Part shown: in pieces, positions 7,349 through 16,916 of the stretch | How positions within the stretch are numbered: the first letter of the stretch is position 1 | Layout: the number at the start of each line of letters is the position of its first letter | DNA from: DASVFB01 sp963766345 | Lineage (GTDB): Bacteria > Actinomycetota > Thermoleophilia > Gaiellales > Gaiellaceae | Assembly (NCBI GenBank): GCA_963766345.1 | Contig: CAVXZL010000012.1 | Coordinates: 682,001 to 746,000 of the forward strand | DNA: 64,000 nt | Direction: 5' to 3' | Notes under the pieces: generated by a model | The model's input: the letters and a program-made list of their open reading frames with translations, nothing else | The model's database searches: none | Told to the model about the DNA's origin: nothing | Translations under genes and position numbers: made by a program

Positions 7349-10300
7349 CTAGTGCGCCTCGCCGCCGAGATCCATCCTCCAGATGCCCTGCGAGTGCGTC
7401 GCCGCGTACAGCAGGCGCTTGCACGGCCCCTTGCCCGTGCAGGTCGCCTCACGGGCGGAAGGCTGGATCGCCAGGTGCATGACCTCGTACCGAGGCATGC
7501 CGTCCGTGACGTGCCAGCCGCCCGTGCCGTCGTCGTCGCCGCGCAGGACGCCGAAGTCGGTAGCGACGTACAGCGTCTGCGTTCCGTCGTCGCGCACGAC
7601 GTCCGCCGTCGGCAGGTCGCCGTCGTTCGTCGGCGTCGGGAAGGCGGAGCTGCCTGCCTCGACGTTCAGATTCACGAACGTGCCGGCTCCGGGGACTCCG
7701 GTGTTCATGACGCTGAACACGTGGCCCGGCGTCGTCGGCGTCACCGCGTTGTAGCCCGAGTAGGAGATCCACGCATGGTTCGGATTCTCCGGGTCGGGAT
7801 AGATCGCGCTCGGGAACCGGGTCGGCGAGCCGCCCGCGACCGAGCTGTCGATCCTCAGCCACGTCACCGTGCTCGGGTCGGTCGCGTCCCCGTTGTGCGT
7901 CACGAAGATCCGGCCCGCCGAGGTCGCGGCCCAGATCGTTCCGTGATCGGCGCTGTCACGTGAGATCCACGAGACGGTGCCGCCGGCGCGGTCGGTTCCG
8001 TAGGCCGAGCCCGCGAGGTCGCCGGGCTGGTTGATGCACGTCGGCAGCGGCGTCGACGCCACCGCGTCGCACATCGGGCCGCCGAGCGGGCGTCCGTCAC
8101 CGCAGTTCGGGTTGGTCGATGCGATCACGAACTCCGGACAGTGCGACTCCATGAACGCGATGTCGGGGCTCGTGTCCTGCGGGCCGGAAGTCGTGGAATG
8201 GCCCCCGTTGAACGCCCAGCTCCGCCAGACGTGACGCGCACCCTCGTAGAGCGGGTGCGTTCCCGGAACCGGGTTCGGGTCGCCGACCTGCGGCCAGTAG
8301 AACGACGGGCCCTCGCCGCTGCGCCGGACGGGAGCGTCCGCGACGACCCAGCTCTCCGGATCGCCGTTCTCGAAGCTGACGTCGGCCGATCCGCTCGTGA
8401 ACTCGTTCGCACGCCACGTCGGCTCGGTCCCGTCGTACACGGCGTTGCCGCCGTCGCCGTAGATCACCTGGTTGAAGGTGTTGCGGTCCGCGCGGTCGGT
8501 GTTCGACCACGTGCCGTTGTCCTGAGTGCCGCCCATGACCTCCTTGTCGTCGGACGGGTTGATCGCGACGTTGATGAACTGGAGCGTGCTGCTCAGCTTC
8601 TTGTTGATGTGCGCGAGCTCGATCGGCACACGCGAGAGCAGCCGCTTGCAGCCGACGTTGTCCGACCCCGTCACCGGACCGCCTGTGAACCCGTCACGGC
8701 CGGCCTCGTCGCACTGTGACGAGATGTCCGTGAACGTCCCACTCGTGCGGATGACTCCGCCGTCCGATCCCTCGAAGATCTGGAGCGGATTCCCCGGATT
8801 CACGACGATCGCATGCTGGTCCGGGTGGATGCTGTTCGACGCCCTCCGGCAGATGTCCAGCCCGTACGGAGCGTAAGCGCACCACGGCGCGTCCGTGTCC
8901 TGGGCGTCCGTCGTGAGATCCGTGAACGTCCGGTTTCCGCTCGTGGCGTCGGGATCGCCGGCGGTGTTCGAGTAGAGAACCGCGCGGCCGTTGGACATGC
9001 CCGCCCCCTGACCGGCGGCATCGTGTCCGCCGCCGCAGCCGACGCCCTTCGTGTCGCACGGCTGCTCGTCGTACTGCATCGCCCCGATCACGTAAACGGT
9101 GTCGGGAAGGCCGGCCGGCGTGTAGACCTCCTCGTCGTACCAGCACTGCGCCCAGCAGAAGTCCTGGGTGGGGAAGTACGGGTTCGCGGTGTCACGCGAA
9201 GTGAGGCACTGCCAGCCCGCGGTGTACGACGCGGGGAACGTGTGCGTCGCCGGATCGGGCGAGACGCATGCCGCCCCAGTCGGGGTTACCGATCCCTGCG
9301 ACGCGAGCAGCGTCGCCGCCGAAAGCTGGCCGTTGTCCGTCCGCCAGAAGTTGGCCGCGAACGGATCGGTCGGGCCGCCGCCGGCGGCCGTGCCGTCGGT
9401 GAGGTAGATCCGCGTGTGGCCGTTCTTCACCGTGAGCGCGAACATCGCCCGGTCGATGCCGGCGTTCAGGTTGCCGCCCTGGTTGAACTGCGGCTTGAAC
9501 ACCTGCTGGAAGGCAGTGGACGCCGCGCCGGCGTCGCGCCGCCACACGCCGGCGTCGAAGCCGGCTGCGTAGACGACGTCCGCGTCGAGCGGATCGAGGC
9601 CGAGGTCCGTGATGCCAAACGAGATGCCGGCGGAGGGCTTGGCGCCGTTCCACACCTCGGTGAACGTCGAGCCCCCGTCGTGTGACTCGTAGACGCCGGG
9701 CTCGTTGGCGCCAGGCTCGAACCGCTGCGTCTCACCGGCGGCGCCGATGACGTGGCTGAGGCCGCGAACGCCGAGGGCGGATCCGGCCAGGATATGGCTC
9801 GAGTCCCGCGGGTCGATCACGATCGAGTTGATCCCGCGGCCGAGGAAGGCATCGCTGCCAGGCGTCGCACAGGGGTACGTCGGATTGCTGACGCACGTGT
9901 CGGCGAGCTGCGTCCAGTGGTTGCCGCCGTCGGTCGACTTGTAGATGCCGACGCCTGCCTCGCAACCGGACGAGCACCGGTTCGCCTCGCCGGTGCCGAG
10001 GTAGAGCGTGTCGTGCTTCTTGTCGCTCGGATCGAGCGTCAGCGTCCCGACCGAGTTCTGGTCGAGATCCTCGGGGCTGACCTGCTGCCAGTCCGGGTCT
10101 TTCGCGGTCGCGTTGTCGGTCCGCCAGATTCCACCGCCCGAGACGCCGGCCCAGAGCTTGCACTTCTTCGCGTTGCAGTCCGGATCGGCGAGGAGCACGG
10201 TCACGCGACTCGCGGTCGTGTTCGTCGCGCCCGAGAAGGAGATCACACCCGGCTGGACGGCGTCCTGCTTCGGGCCGTAGAGCTGCCAGTTGTGTCCCTT

Positions 10301-10612
10301 CCCCTTCGGGTCGCCGTCCCTGGCGTCCTTCGCGGCGATCTTGCCGAACGTGACCTTCGCCTCTGCCGCGACTGCCGGCGGGATCACGTTGGCCGGATAC
10401 GTACGCTCGGCCGAGCGATACGCATCGAAGTTCGTCGGTCCCAGACCTGGTGACGCCTGGCCGTTCGACGCCTGCGCGTCAGCATCGCCGGCGCCGAGTT
10501 TCTCGGAGACGAAGGGCTGCGGTTTGCCCTCGCTCGAGAATGCGATCGCGATCATCGCGATCCCCGCAAGCACGGCAACGCCCGCAAGCACTGCCACCGC
10601 TCTCATTCGCAT
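7349..10612 (-). CDS. Large secreted VPS10/BNR-type beta-propeller protein
   Basis: 1087 aa. The ATG at 10612 is preceded by a good ribosome site (AAGGGAGAGAGAC) and begins a hydrophobic signal or anchor helix (VAVLAGVAVLAGIAMIAIAF). The rest is made of repeats typical of sortilin/VPS10 and BNR propellers: GGGIWRTDN, IYKSTDGGNHWTQL, GVYESHDGGSTFTEVW, GVWRRDAG, GRIFVTHNGD. There are several cysteine pairs, fitting an extracytoplasmic fold. No sialidase active-site Asp-box plus FRIP arrangement or other catalytic signature was recognised, so binding or an unknown enzymatic role is possible. A paralogue lies directly upstream in the same direction, separated by a terminator. Confidence 0.8.
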   Translation of the reverse strand: MRMRAVAVLAGVAVLAGIAMIAIAFSSEGKPQPFVSEKLGAGDADAQASNGQASPGLGPTNFDAYRSAERTYPANVIPPAVAAEAKVTFGKIAAKDARDGDPKGKGHNWQLYGPKQDAVQPGVISFSGATNTTASRVTVLLADPDCNAKKCKLWAGVSGGGIWRTDNATAKDPDWQQVSPEDLDQNSVGTLTLDPSDKKHDTLYLGTGEANRCSSGCEAGVGIYKSTDGGNHWTQLADTCVSNPTYPCATPGSDAFLGRGINSIVIDPRDSSHILAGSALGVRGLSHVIGAAGETQRFEPGANEPGVYESHDGGSTFTEVWNGAKPSAGISFGITDLGLDPLDADVVYAAGFDAGVWRRDAGAASTAFQQVFKPQFNQGGNLNAGIDRAMFALTVKNGHTRIYLTDGTAAGGGPTDPFAANFWRTDNGQLSAATLLASQGSVTPTGAACVSPDPATHTFPASYTAGWQCLTSRDTANPYFPTQDFCWAQCWYDEEVYTPAGLPDTVYVIGAMQYDEQPCDTKGVGCGGGHDAAGQGAGMSNGRAVLYSNTAGDPDATSGNRTFTDLTTDAQDTDAPWCAYAPYGLDICRRASNSIHPDQHAIVVNPGNPLQIFEGSDGGVIRTSGTFTDISSQCDEAGRDGFTGGPVTGSDNVGCKRLLSRVPIELAHINKKLSSTLQFINVAINPSDDKEVMGGTQDNGTWSNTDRADRNTFNQVIYGDGGNAVYDGTEPTWRANEFTSGSADVSFENGDPESWVVADAPVRRSGEGPSFYWPQVGDPNPVPGTHPLYEGARHVWRSWAFNGGHSTTSGPQDTSPDIAFMESHCPEFVIASTNPNCGDGRPLGGPMCDAVASTPLPTCINQPGDLAGSAYGTDRAGGTVSWISRDSADHGTIWAATSAGRIFVTHNGDATDPSTVTWLRIDSSVAGGSPTRFPSAIYPDPENPNHAWISYSGYNAVTPTTPGHVFSVMNTGVPGAGTFVNLNVEAGSSAFPTPTNDGDLPTADVVRDDGTQTLYVATDFGVLRGDDDGTGGWHVTDGMPRYEVMHLAIQPSAREATCTGKGPCKRLLYAATHSQGIWRMDLGGEAH

Positions 10613-10754
10613 GTCTCTCTCCCTTGAGTCGACACGTCGCCGCTGGCCGACAACCGGCGCGTGGGCCCGCACCACCTCGGAGCCACCGACGGACGTTCCA
10701 CAGCGGCTGATCGGCGGTCTTATACCAAGCGGGCAGTGCGCCCGCAGGGAGCAA

Positions 10755-10780
10755 GAAGGGCCGCCCGGAGGCGGCCCTTC
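10755..10780 (-). terminator. Intrinsic terminator downstream of the second propeller gene
   Basis: Perfect 11-bp stem (10755-10765 with 10770-10780) and CGGA loop, lying 25 bp past the stop of the 10805-14701 gene and followed on the minus strand by a short T-rich run. The 140 bp from here to 10612 would hold the promoter of the next gene; a TATAAG hexamer occurs on the minus strand near 10720. Confidence 0.75.
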
Positions 10781-10804
10781 CACGTCCCGTATGTTCCGTC
10801 GGCC

Positions 10805-13800
10805 TTAGCCGAAGAACGCGTACGCGCGACCGATCAGGTCCGCCTTCTGCGCCGCCGAGCCGTACGACTCGAGGCCGAAGGCGAGGAACACGACCTTGTA
10901 GCTGCCGCTGTACGACAGGGCATCCGCGGCGGACGAATCGTCCGTGAACGCCGACAGAGCACCGCCGTTCGGCGTGATCTGGTCCTCGAAGTTCGCGCCG
11001 AGGACGCTGTGGTCGATCGGAACCGCGCCGATGCCGTTCGTGACCGGGTTGCCCGCGACTCCGTGAACGGCGGCCGTTGCCTTGTCGTTCTGCGTCTCGC
11101 TGCCGTCCCACGTGACATGCATGTAGTCGTGGAAGAACGGCGTCGAGCCCGCACTCTGGTCGAGGATGTCCTGGCCCGCCATGAAGAGCCGGCCGCCGTT
11201 GTCGAGCAGCCCCTGCAGGGCGGGCTCGTAGCGCGTGACCGGAGCAGGCCAGCTGTTGCCCGTGAACCAGACGACGGTCCTGAACGACTTCGTGTAGTTC
11301 AGCGGCAGATCCTTGTCGGCGGCGAGATCCCATGTCAGGTACGAGATCCCGTTCGCCGCCAGCGCGTCGGTGTAGTACGACTGCACGTTCGGTGCGCCGC
11401 CGTCCTCGTCGACGAGCAGCGTGTCACCGCCCTTGATGGCGATCGTGACGATCGACGCCGTCGCGGTCGCGGCGTTGCCGACCGACTTCGCGGTCACCGT
11501 GCTCGTGCTCGTGTCGGCGTTCGCGGCCGTCGACGGCACTTCGACCTTGACACAGACGGCGAGCGAGTCGCCCGATGCAACGGACGGCGTCGTCGTCAGC
11601 TGCGTCGTGCACGTCGGGTCGAAGAACTTCGTCGTCCACGTGCCCGCCGACGACAGCTCGAACGTGTCGGCGTTGGAGCCGTTGTTCGTGATCGTCAGGC
11701 TGTACGGGACGCTCGTCCCGACCCGGCCGCCGTCCCGCTGAGTCGCGGGGGCGATGCCGAACGCGAACGGCGGAGCGATCGGCGTGACGAACGGCGAGCC
11801 GGTCGTGCCGAAGCCGCCGGCAGCCGTCGCCTTGAGACCGTCGTTGACGATCGAGCCGACGTTGTTCTTCAGCGCGGCCGCAATGCTGACGGTGAAGTGC
11901 ACCGTCGTGCTGGCGCCGGGAGCAAGCGTCAGGCCCGTCCACGTGACCTTGTTCGTGGTCGGCGAGTACGTCCCGCCGTCCTGCACCGAGACGTAGCTCG
12001 TGTTGGCGGGAATCGGGTCCGAGATGGTGGCGCTCGTCGCCGGCGCGTTCCCGATGTTCTTCAGCTTGATCGTGTAGCTCACGTTGCTCGACGGGCCGAC
12101 GGGCTTGCCGGCGTCGACCTTCGACAGGACGAGCGCGGGAGCGCTGACCGCGTCGGCCACCGTGTAAGCGCCGCGGCCGTGTGTTCCGGCTGCGAGCACG
12201 CGGTGCGACGGGTCGAGGTCGAGCTGCCAGACGGCGACGAGCGGGAAGCCCGAGCCGAGTGCCGTCCAGTGCGCGCCGCCGTTGTACGTGACGAAGGCGC
12301 CGACGTCCGTGCCCGCGTACAGCGTGTTCGGGAACGACGGATCGAGGACGAGCGAGTTGACGGGCGAGTCCGGCAGGTCGCCGGTCACGTCCGCGAAGCT
12401 GGCGCCCCCGTCGAGCGTCCGGAACACGTGGCCCGGGCGGCTCGGCGTCGCGGCGTTGAAGCCGTTGAACGCGACGTACGCCGTCCGGTAGTTGCTCCGG
12501 TCGACGGCGATCGACGAGACCGGGCGTGCCGGCAGCTCGCTCTTGCCGACCCGAGTCCACGTCGGGCTGTCGCTGACCTGCGCGTCGGTGCTGAGGTTCA
12601 CGAGACCGTCGAGCGTGCCGGTGTACACGGCGCGGCCGCCGCCGACGCCGATCGCGGAGATCGTGCAGTTCCGCGCGCCGTTCGGAGCGGTGCCCGTGCA
12701 GCCGGTCGTCAGGTCACCGCTGATCGTCTTCCACTGGACGTCGCTCGCAGCCTCGGCCCTCGCGTTGTCGGTGCGGTACAGGCGGTACGTGCCGATGAAG
12801 AGCTGGCTCGGGTTCGAGGGGTTCATGACGAACGGCTCGTAGAAGTCCGAGCGGTCGTTCAGGTTGAGCCCCTTGCGGATGTACGCGTTGCCGGTGAAGC
12901 CGGCGCCGCCGTCCGACCAGCGGTAGGGCGACGCGGGCGGCGAGTAGTAGGTGCCGTAGACGAAGCACGACCCGCCGGCGAGGGTGCACGAGTCGACGGT
13001 CGGGTCGACGATGACCTGGCCGCCGTCGCCGCCGCCGAGGTCGAACCACGTCTTGCTGACGGTCGACTTGCGCATCGTGCCGTTGTCCTGCGTGCCGCCC
13101 CAGAAGCGCATGCCGCTGGCGCCCGCGGGAACCTGCGGTGCGATCGCGATCGACGTGAACTGCGCGATCGACAGGCCGCGGCCGTTCAGGTTCGTCCACG
13201 TCCGCGAGCTGAGCGGGGAGGCCGCGCTCTGCCGGCCGCCCTGGTTGTTGCTCGTCCAGACGCCGCCGTCGTTGCCGACGACGACCTGCTGCGGGTTCGC
13301 GGGATTGAACGCGAGCGCGTGGAAGTCGGGGTGCATGTCGTAGCCGAGGTTGCGCCACGTCGCACCACCGTCGTCCGAGCGGTAGATCCCGCCGGCGTGC
13401 GTGCCGTTGTAGTCGAACATGCCGCCCGCGAAGACCACGTTCGGGTTCGTCGGGTCGGCCTCGATGACGTTGTCGTACGTGCACTGCTGGCCGCAGTAGT
13501 CCTCGACGACGTCGGCGCCCGTGCCGGCCGGCAGCAACGTCCACGACGCAGCCGCATCGGCGGACCTGAAGACGCGCGACTTGTGGTAGCCGGTGCCGTC
13601 CGCCCAGTCGAAGCCTGCGTAGAGAACCGCCGGGCTTGCCGCGGACGGATGCGAGATCCCGATCGAGAACCGCGTCTGGTTCCCCGCGTAATCGGCGACG
13701 GGGAGGCCGTTCATCACCTTCGACCAGCTCGCGCCGCCGTTCGTGCTCTTGTAGATCGCGTCACCCCAGAACGTCGAGTACAGGGTCTGCGCGTTGAGCG

Positions 13801-14701
13801 GATCGATCTCGAGGTCGGTCGCGCCGTTCGTGTCGGTCACTTCCTGGATGAGCGTCCAGTCGGCGCCGCCGTTCGTCGACTCCCAGACGCCGTAGCGCGA
13901 GTGAATCGTCGGAGACGTGCGGCGTGCGCCGCCGCGGCCGCGCGAGACGGCTGCATACACATGGTTCGGATTGGTCGGATCGACGACGATCCGCGTCGTC
14001 GCGACGCCGCGGAAGTAGTCGCCCGAGACGTGCGTCCACGTGTTGCCGCCGTCGGTCGACTTGAGGACGCCGTCGCCGAAGTACGAGTCGCCCGAGAGGG
14101 CGCCCTCACCCGTGCCGGCGTAGATGATCGAGTCGTTCGACGGCGCGATCGCGAGGGCGCCGATGGCCTGCGTCTCCTGATCGCTCGTCTTCGCCGACCA
14201 CGTGCCGGCCGCCGAGTCGTAGACCCAGATGCCGCCCTGAGCGGCGCCGAGGATGAACTGCCCCGTCGACGGGCGGACGACGAGCGCGCCGATGCGGCCG
14301 CTCATGAGGCCGACCGTCCCCGAGGTGCGGAGGACCTGCTGGATCGGGTTCGGCCCGACCTGCGACCACGCGCCCGTGAAGGTGGACGGCCCGGAGGTCG
14401 GCGCGCCCTCCTTGCGCAGGCGGGCCGCGGCGCGCGCAGCCTCGGCGCGCAAGGCGCCTGCCTGCTGAAGGTCGAGCGGGATGTTTCCCGCGGTGCGACG
14501 GCTGATGAACGCGAGGTCGGACTGGTCCCGATACTCGTCGTTCTCGACCAGCGACAGGGGCGGGATGCCCCCCTGGAGCACCGGCGTGTCACCGTCGGTG
14601 CTGACGGGGCCACTCCCCGCGATCGCAAACGTCGCTACTCCGATCACGCCCGCGGCAACAACCGCGACCGCGCTGAGCCAGCGCAGTACTCCTTTCGGCA
14701 T
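10805..14701 (-). CDS. Giant secreted VPS10-type propeller protein with DUF11 repeats
   Basis: 1298 aa with an N-terminal signal or anchor helix (residues about 5-30). Roughly residues 100-860 are VPS10/BNR-like propeller repeats (GGIWVYDSAAGTW, GVLKSTDGGNTWTHV, GVWESTNGGADWTLI, IYRSDDGGATWRNL). Two beta-sandwich repeats follow; the first is DUF11-like (VSYTIKLKNIGNAPATSATI, then VTWTGLTLAPGASTTVHFTV). The C-terminal roughly 200 residues (TLLVDEDGG...GGRLFMAGQDILD) resemble a class I amidotransferase-like flavodoxin fold seen at the ends of secreted peptidases, without a clear nucleophile. No catalytic site is recognised. A GGGGAGAG ribosome site precedes the ATG. Confidence 0.82.
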   Translation of the reverse strand: MPKGVLRWLSAVAVVAAGVIGVATFAIAGSGPVSTDGDTPVLQGGIPPLSLVENDEYRDQSDLAFISRRTAGNIPLDLQQAGALRAEAARAAARLRKEGAPTSGPSTFTGAWSQVGPNPIQQVLRTSGTVGLMSGRIGALVVRPSTGQFILGAAQGGIWVYDSAAGTWSAKTSDQETQAIGALAIAPSNDSIIYAGTGEGALSGDSYFGDGVLKSTDGGNTWTHVSGDYFRGVATTRIVVDPTNPNHVYAAVSRGRGGARRTSPTIHSRYGVWESTNGGADWTLIQEVTDTNGATDLEIDPLNAQTLYSTFWGDAIYKSTNGGASWSKVMNGLPVADYAGNQTRFSIGISHPSAASPAVLYAGFDWADGTGYHKSRVFRSADAAASWTLLPAGTGADVVEDYCGQQCTYDNVIEADPTNPNVVFAGGMFDYNGTHAGGIYRSDDGGATWRNLGYDMHPDFHALAFNPANPQQVVVGNDGGVWTSNNQGGRQSAASPLSSRTWTNLNGRGLSIAQFTSIAIAPQVPAGASGMRFWGGTQDNGTMRKSTVSKTWFDLGGGDGGQVIVDPTVDSCTLAGGSCFVYGTYYSPPASPYRWSDGGAGFTGNAYIRKGLNLNDRSDFYEPFVMNPSNPSQLFIGTYRLYRTDNARAEAASDVQWKTISGDLTTGCTGTAPNGARNCTISAIGVGGGRAVYTGTLDGLVNLSTDAQVSDSPTWTRVGKSELPARPVSSIAVDRSNYRTAYVAFNGFNAATPSRPGHVFRTLDGGASFADVTGDLPDSPVNSLVLDPSFPNTLYAGTDVGAFVTYNGGAHWTALGSGFPLVAVWQLDLDPSHRVLAAGTHGRGAYTVADAVSAPALVLSKVDAGKPVGPSSNVSYTIKLKNIGNAPATSATISDPIPANTSYVSVQDGGTYSPTTNKVTWTGLTLAPGASTTVHFTVSIAAALKNNVGSIVNDGLKATAAGGFGTTGSPFVTPIAPPFAFGIAPATQRDGGRVGTSVPYSLTITNNGSNADTFELSSAGTWTTKFFDPTCTTQLTTTPSVASGDSLAVCVKVEVPSTAANADTSTSTVTAKSVGNAATATASIVTIAIKGGDTLLVDEDGGAPNVQSYYTDALAANGISYLTWDLAADKDLPLNYTKSFRTVVWFTGNSWPAPVTRYEPALQGLLDNGGRLFMAGQDILDQSAGSTPFFHDYMHVTWDGSETQNDKATAAVHGVAGNPVTNGIGAVPIDHSVLGANFEDQITPNGGALSAFTDDSSAADALSYSGSYKVVFLAFGLESYGSAAQKADLIGRAYAFFG

Positions 14702-14761
14702 TCCACTCTCCCCTTGGTTGCGGGACGCCTCGCAGCCAGTCCCTAGAAGAAATCGAAGCGG

Positions 14762-14793
14762 GTATTAGTTGCCGAGAAATATGGATTTGTCAA
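14762..14793 (-). promoter_or_regulatory. Candidate vegetative promoter of the giant propeller gene
   Basis: On the minus strand TTGACA (14793-14788) is followed after 20 bp by TAATAC (14767-14762), in an unusually A+T-rich pocket about 60 bp upstream of the ATG at 14701. The spacer is longer than the usual 17 bp, so the exact -10 is uncertain. Confidence 0.4.
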
Positions 14794-14852
14794 GGCAAAG
14801 CCATGGTTTCTAAGCCTTGACGATCCGCGGAACGGCTGCTACGTGCGCGGGA

Positions 14853-15179
14853 CTAGCCCGACGGGCACTCGGGCGTCACGTTGAGCACGACGAGGCTGCC
14901 CCGGCTGCCCTTCGCCCGGATGACGTAGCTCTCGCAGTACCGGAGCGAGACGCCAGCGAACCTCGCCGTGAACGCGCCCTTCGCGGTCGCCCTGACGACC
15001 TTCCGGTACGCGCCCGTCGTCATCAACGTGACCGTCACACGCTCGCGCGAGCGGAACCCGCTTCCGGCGACGCTCACCGGCGCGGTCGAGACGACGGACA
15101 CGCGGGCCTTCGTCGTCGCGGCAACCGCAGTGCTCGAGGCAAATGTCGCGAGCAGGGCGAGGATGGCTGCGATCTTCAT
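14853..15179 (-). CDS. Small secreted beta-sandwich-like protein (paralogue A)
   Basis: 108 aa with a clear signal peptide (MKIAAILALLATFASSTAVAA). The mature part contains VAGSGFRSRERVTVTL, a pattern common in Ig/IPT-like extracellular domains, and two cysteines (RYCESY and TPEC near the end) that could form a disulfide. It is a tandem copy of the gene immediately upstream, starting 6 bp after that gene's stop. Function unknown. Confidence 0.65.
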   Translation of the reverse strand: MKIAAILALLATFASSTAVAATTKARVSVVSTAPVSVAGSGFRSRERVTVTLMTTGAYRKVVRATAKGAFTARFAGVSLRYCESYVIRAKGSRGSLVVLNVTPECPSG

Positions 15180-15184
15180 CCCGG

Positions 15185-15523
15185 TCAGCCGGGCGGCCCC
15201 GTCGGCGCACACTCGGGCATGACCTTGACGACGGCGAGGCTGCCGAGATTGCCCTTCGCCCGGACGAAGTAGCTCACGCAGTCCTTGACCGTGACGCCTG
15301 CGTAGCGCGCCCTGAACGCGCCTCTCGCGCCCGCCGTGACGATCTTCCGGTGCACCGCTGCCGTCACCAGCGTGACCGTCACGCGCTCGCGCGCGCGGAA
15401 CCCGCTTCCGGCGATCGTCACCGGTGCCGTCGACGCGACGGCGACTCGCGCCTTCGTCGTCGCGGCGACCGCGGTGCTCGAGACGACTGCGGCCAGCACG
15501 GCGAGGACGACGGCGATCTTCAT
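15185..15523 (-). CDS. Small secreted beta-sandwich-like protein (paralogue B)
   Basis: 112 aa, the upstream copy of a tandem pair. It has the same signal peptide type (MKIAVVLAVLAAVVSSTAVAA), the same core VTIAGSGFRARERVTVTL and the same two cysteines (KDCVSY and MPEC). The two proteins share most of their residues, so a recent tandem duplication is evident. The pair lies between fumC and the giant propeller gene, all on the minus strand. No function is assigned. Confidence 0.65.
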   Translation of the reverse strand: MKIAVVLAVLAAVVSSTAVAATTKARVAVASTAPVTIAGSGFRARERVTVTLVTAAVHRKIVTAGARGAFRARYAGVTVKDCVSYFVRAKGNLGSLAVVKVMPECAPTGPPG

Positions 15524-15563
15524 CCCGGAATCTCTACCCGCATCGACGCCGTCCGGAACCCGG

Positions 15564-16895
15564 TCAGTCGCCGTGCGGCTTCGCCATCTTGCGGTAGTCG
15601 AGCGCCTCGTCGAGGGTGGCGTCGTCGACGCCGTGGTCGCGCGCGACCTCACGGAGCGAGCGGCCGGACGAGGCGGCGTCCTTCACGATCTCCGCGCCCT
15701 TGTCGTAGCCGATGTACGGGTTCAGCGCGGTCGCGGCCGAGAGCGTCAGCTCCGCGTAGCGCTCGCACTGCTCGCGATTCGCCTCGATGCCGTCCACGCA
15801 CTTCTCCGCAAGCAGGCGCGAGGCGCTCGCGAGGAGCTTGATCGAGTCGAGAAGGTTGCGCGCCATCAGCGGCACGAACACGTTGAGCTCGAAGTGGCCC
15901 TGCATGCCGCCGATCGCGATCGCGGCGTCGTTGCCGATCACCTGCGCCGCGACCTGCGTCACGACCTCGGGGATGACCGGGTTCACCTTGCCGGGCATGA
16001 TCGAGCTGCCCTTCTGCAGCTCAGGCAGGAAGATCTCCGCGAGCCCCGCGCGCGGGCCCGAGCCGAGGAAGCGAAGGTCGTTCGCGATCTTCGTCAGCGA
16101 GACGGCGACCGTCTTCAGCGCGCCCGACGCTTCGACGAGCGCGTCGCGCGCCGCCTGCGACTCGAACGGATCGGCAGGGGCGTCGATCGTGAGCCCCGTG
16201 TCGGCCGAAAGGCGCTCACGCACACGCGCGGCGAAGTCGGGATGCGTGTTGAGGCCGGTGCCGACCGCGGTGCCGCCGAGTGGGATCTGCCCGAGGCGCG
16301 GCAGCGCGTCGCGCATGCGGGCGCTTCCCTGGCGGACCTGGGCGGCATAGCCGGCGAACTCCTGTCCGAGCGTGACCGGCACCGCGTCCATCCAGTGCGT
16401 GCGGCCGGACTTGACGACGTCGTCGAACTCACGCGCCTTCGCCTCGAGCGACGCGCCGAGCAGGTCGAGCGCAGGCAGCAGATCGTTCACGATCTCGCCG
16501 AGCGCGGCGAGGTGCACGGCCGACGGGAAGACGTCGTTCGACGATTGACCCATGTTCACGTCGTCGTTCGCGTGCACGCCTTCGCCGGCGAGTGTCGCGA
16601 TGACCTCGTTCGCGTTCATGTTCGACGACGTCCCGGAGCCGGTCTGGAAGACGTCGATCGGAAACTGTTCGTCGAGCTCGCCGTTCGCGATGCGCGCGCC
16701 GGCGTCCGCGATCCGCTGCGCCTTGTCCTCGTCGAGCAGCCCGAGCTCCGCGTTCACGAGCGCGGCAGCGGCCTTGATCCGTCCCAGCCAGCGCGCGACG
16801 GGAGCCGGGATCGGCTCGCCGGAGACCGGGAAGTTCGCGATCGCCTTCGTCGTCTCACCGCCCCAGAGCTCCTCGCGAGTCTCGGACCTCGCCAT
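15564..16895 (-). CDS. fumC: Class II fumarate hydratase FumC
   Basis: 443 aa; interconverts fumarate and malate in the TCA cycle without an iron-sulfur cluster. Class II motifs are all present: TGSGTSSNMNANEVIA, THWMDAVPVTLGQE, GTAVGTGLN and the superfamily signature GSSIMPGKVNP (about residues 295-305), which carries the catalytic serine. The start is an ATG. It ends 41 bp before the small secreted paralogues. Confidence 0.96.
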   Translation of the reverse strand: MARSETREELWGGETTKAIANFPVSGEPIPAPVARWLGRIKAAAALVNAELGLLDEDKAQRIADAGARIANGELDEQFPIDVFQTGSGTSSNMNANEVIATLAGEGVHANDDVNMGQSSNDVFPSAVHLAALGEIVNDLLPALDLLGASLEAKAREFDDVVKSGRTHWMDAVPVTLGQEFAGYAAQVRQGSARMRDALPRLGQIPLGGTAVGTGLNTHPDFAARVRERLSADTGLTIDAPADPFESQAARDALVEASGALKTVAVSLTKIANDLRFLGSGPRAGLAEIFLPELQKGSSIMPGKVNPVIPEVVTQVAAQVIGNDAAIAIGGMQGHFELNVFVPLMARNLLDSIKLLASASRLLAEKCVDGIEANREQCERYAELTLSAATALNPYIGYDKGAEIVKDAASSGRSLREVARDHGVDDATLDEALDYRKMAKPHGD

Positions 16896-16916
16896 ACGAC
16901 CGAGTCTACTGCTCGG

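Noticed and set aside
10661..14746. 1361-codon plus-strand open frame opposite the giant propeller gene
   Set aside because: It is Arg/Val/Asp/Ala-rich with no domain, signal peptide or ribosome site, the usual antisense shadow in high-GC DNA; the minus strand encodes clear propeller repeats.
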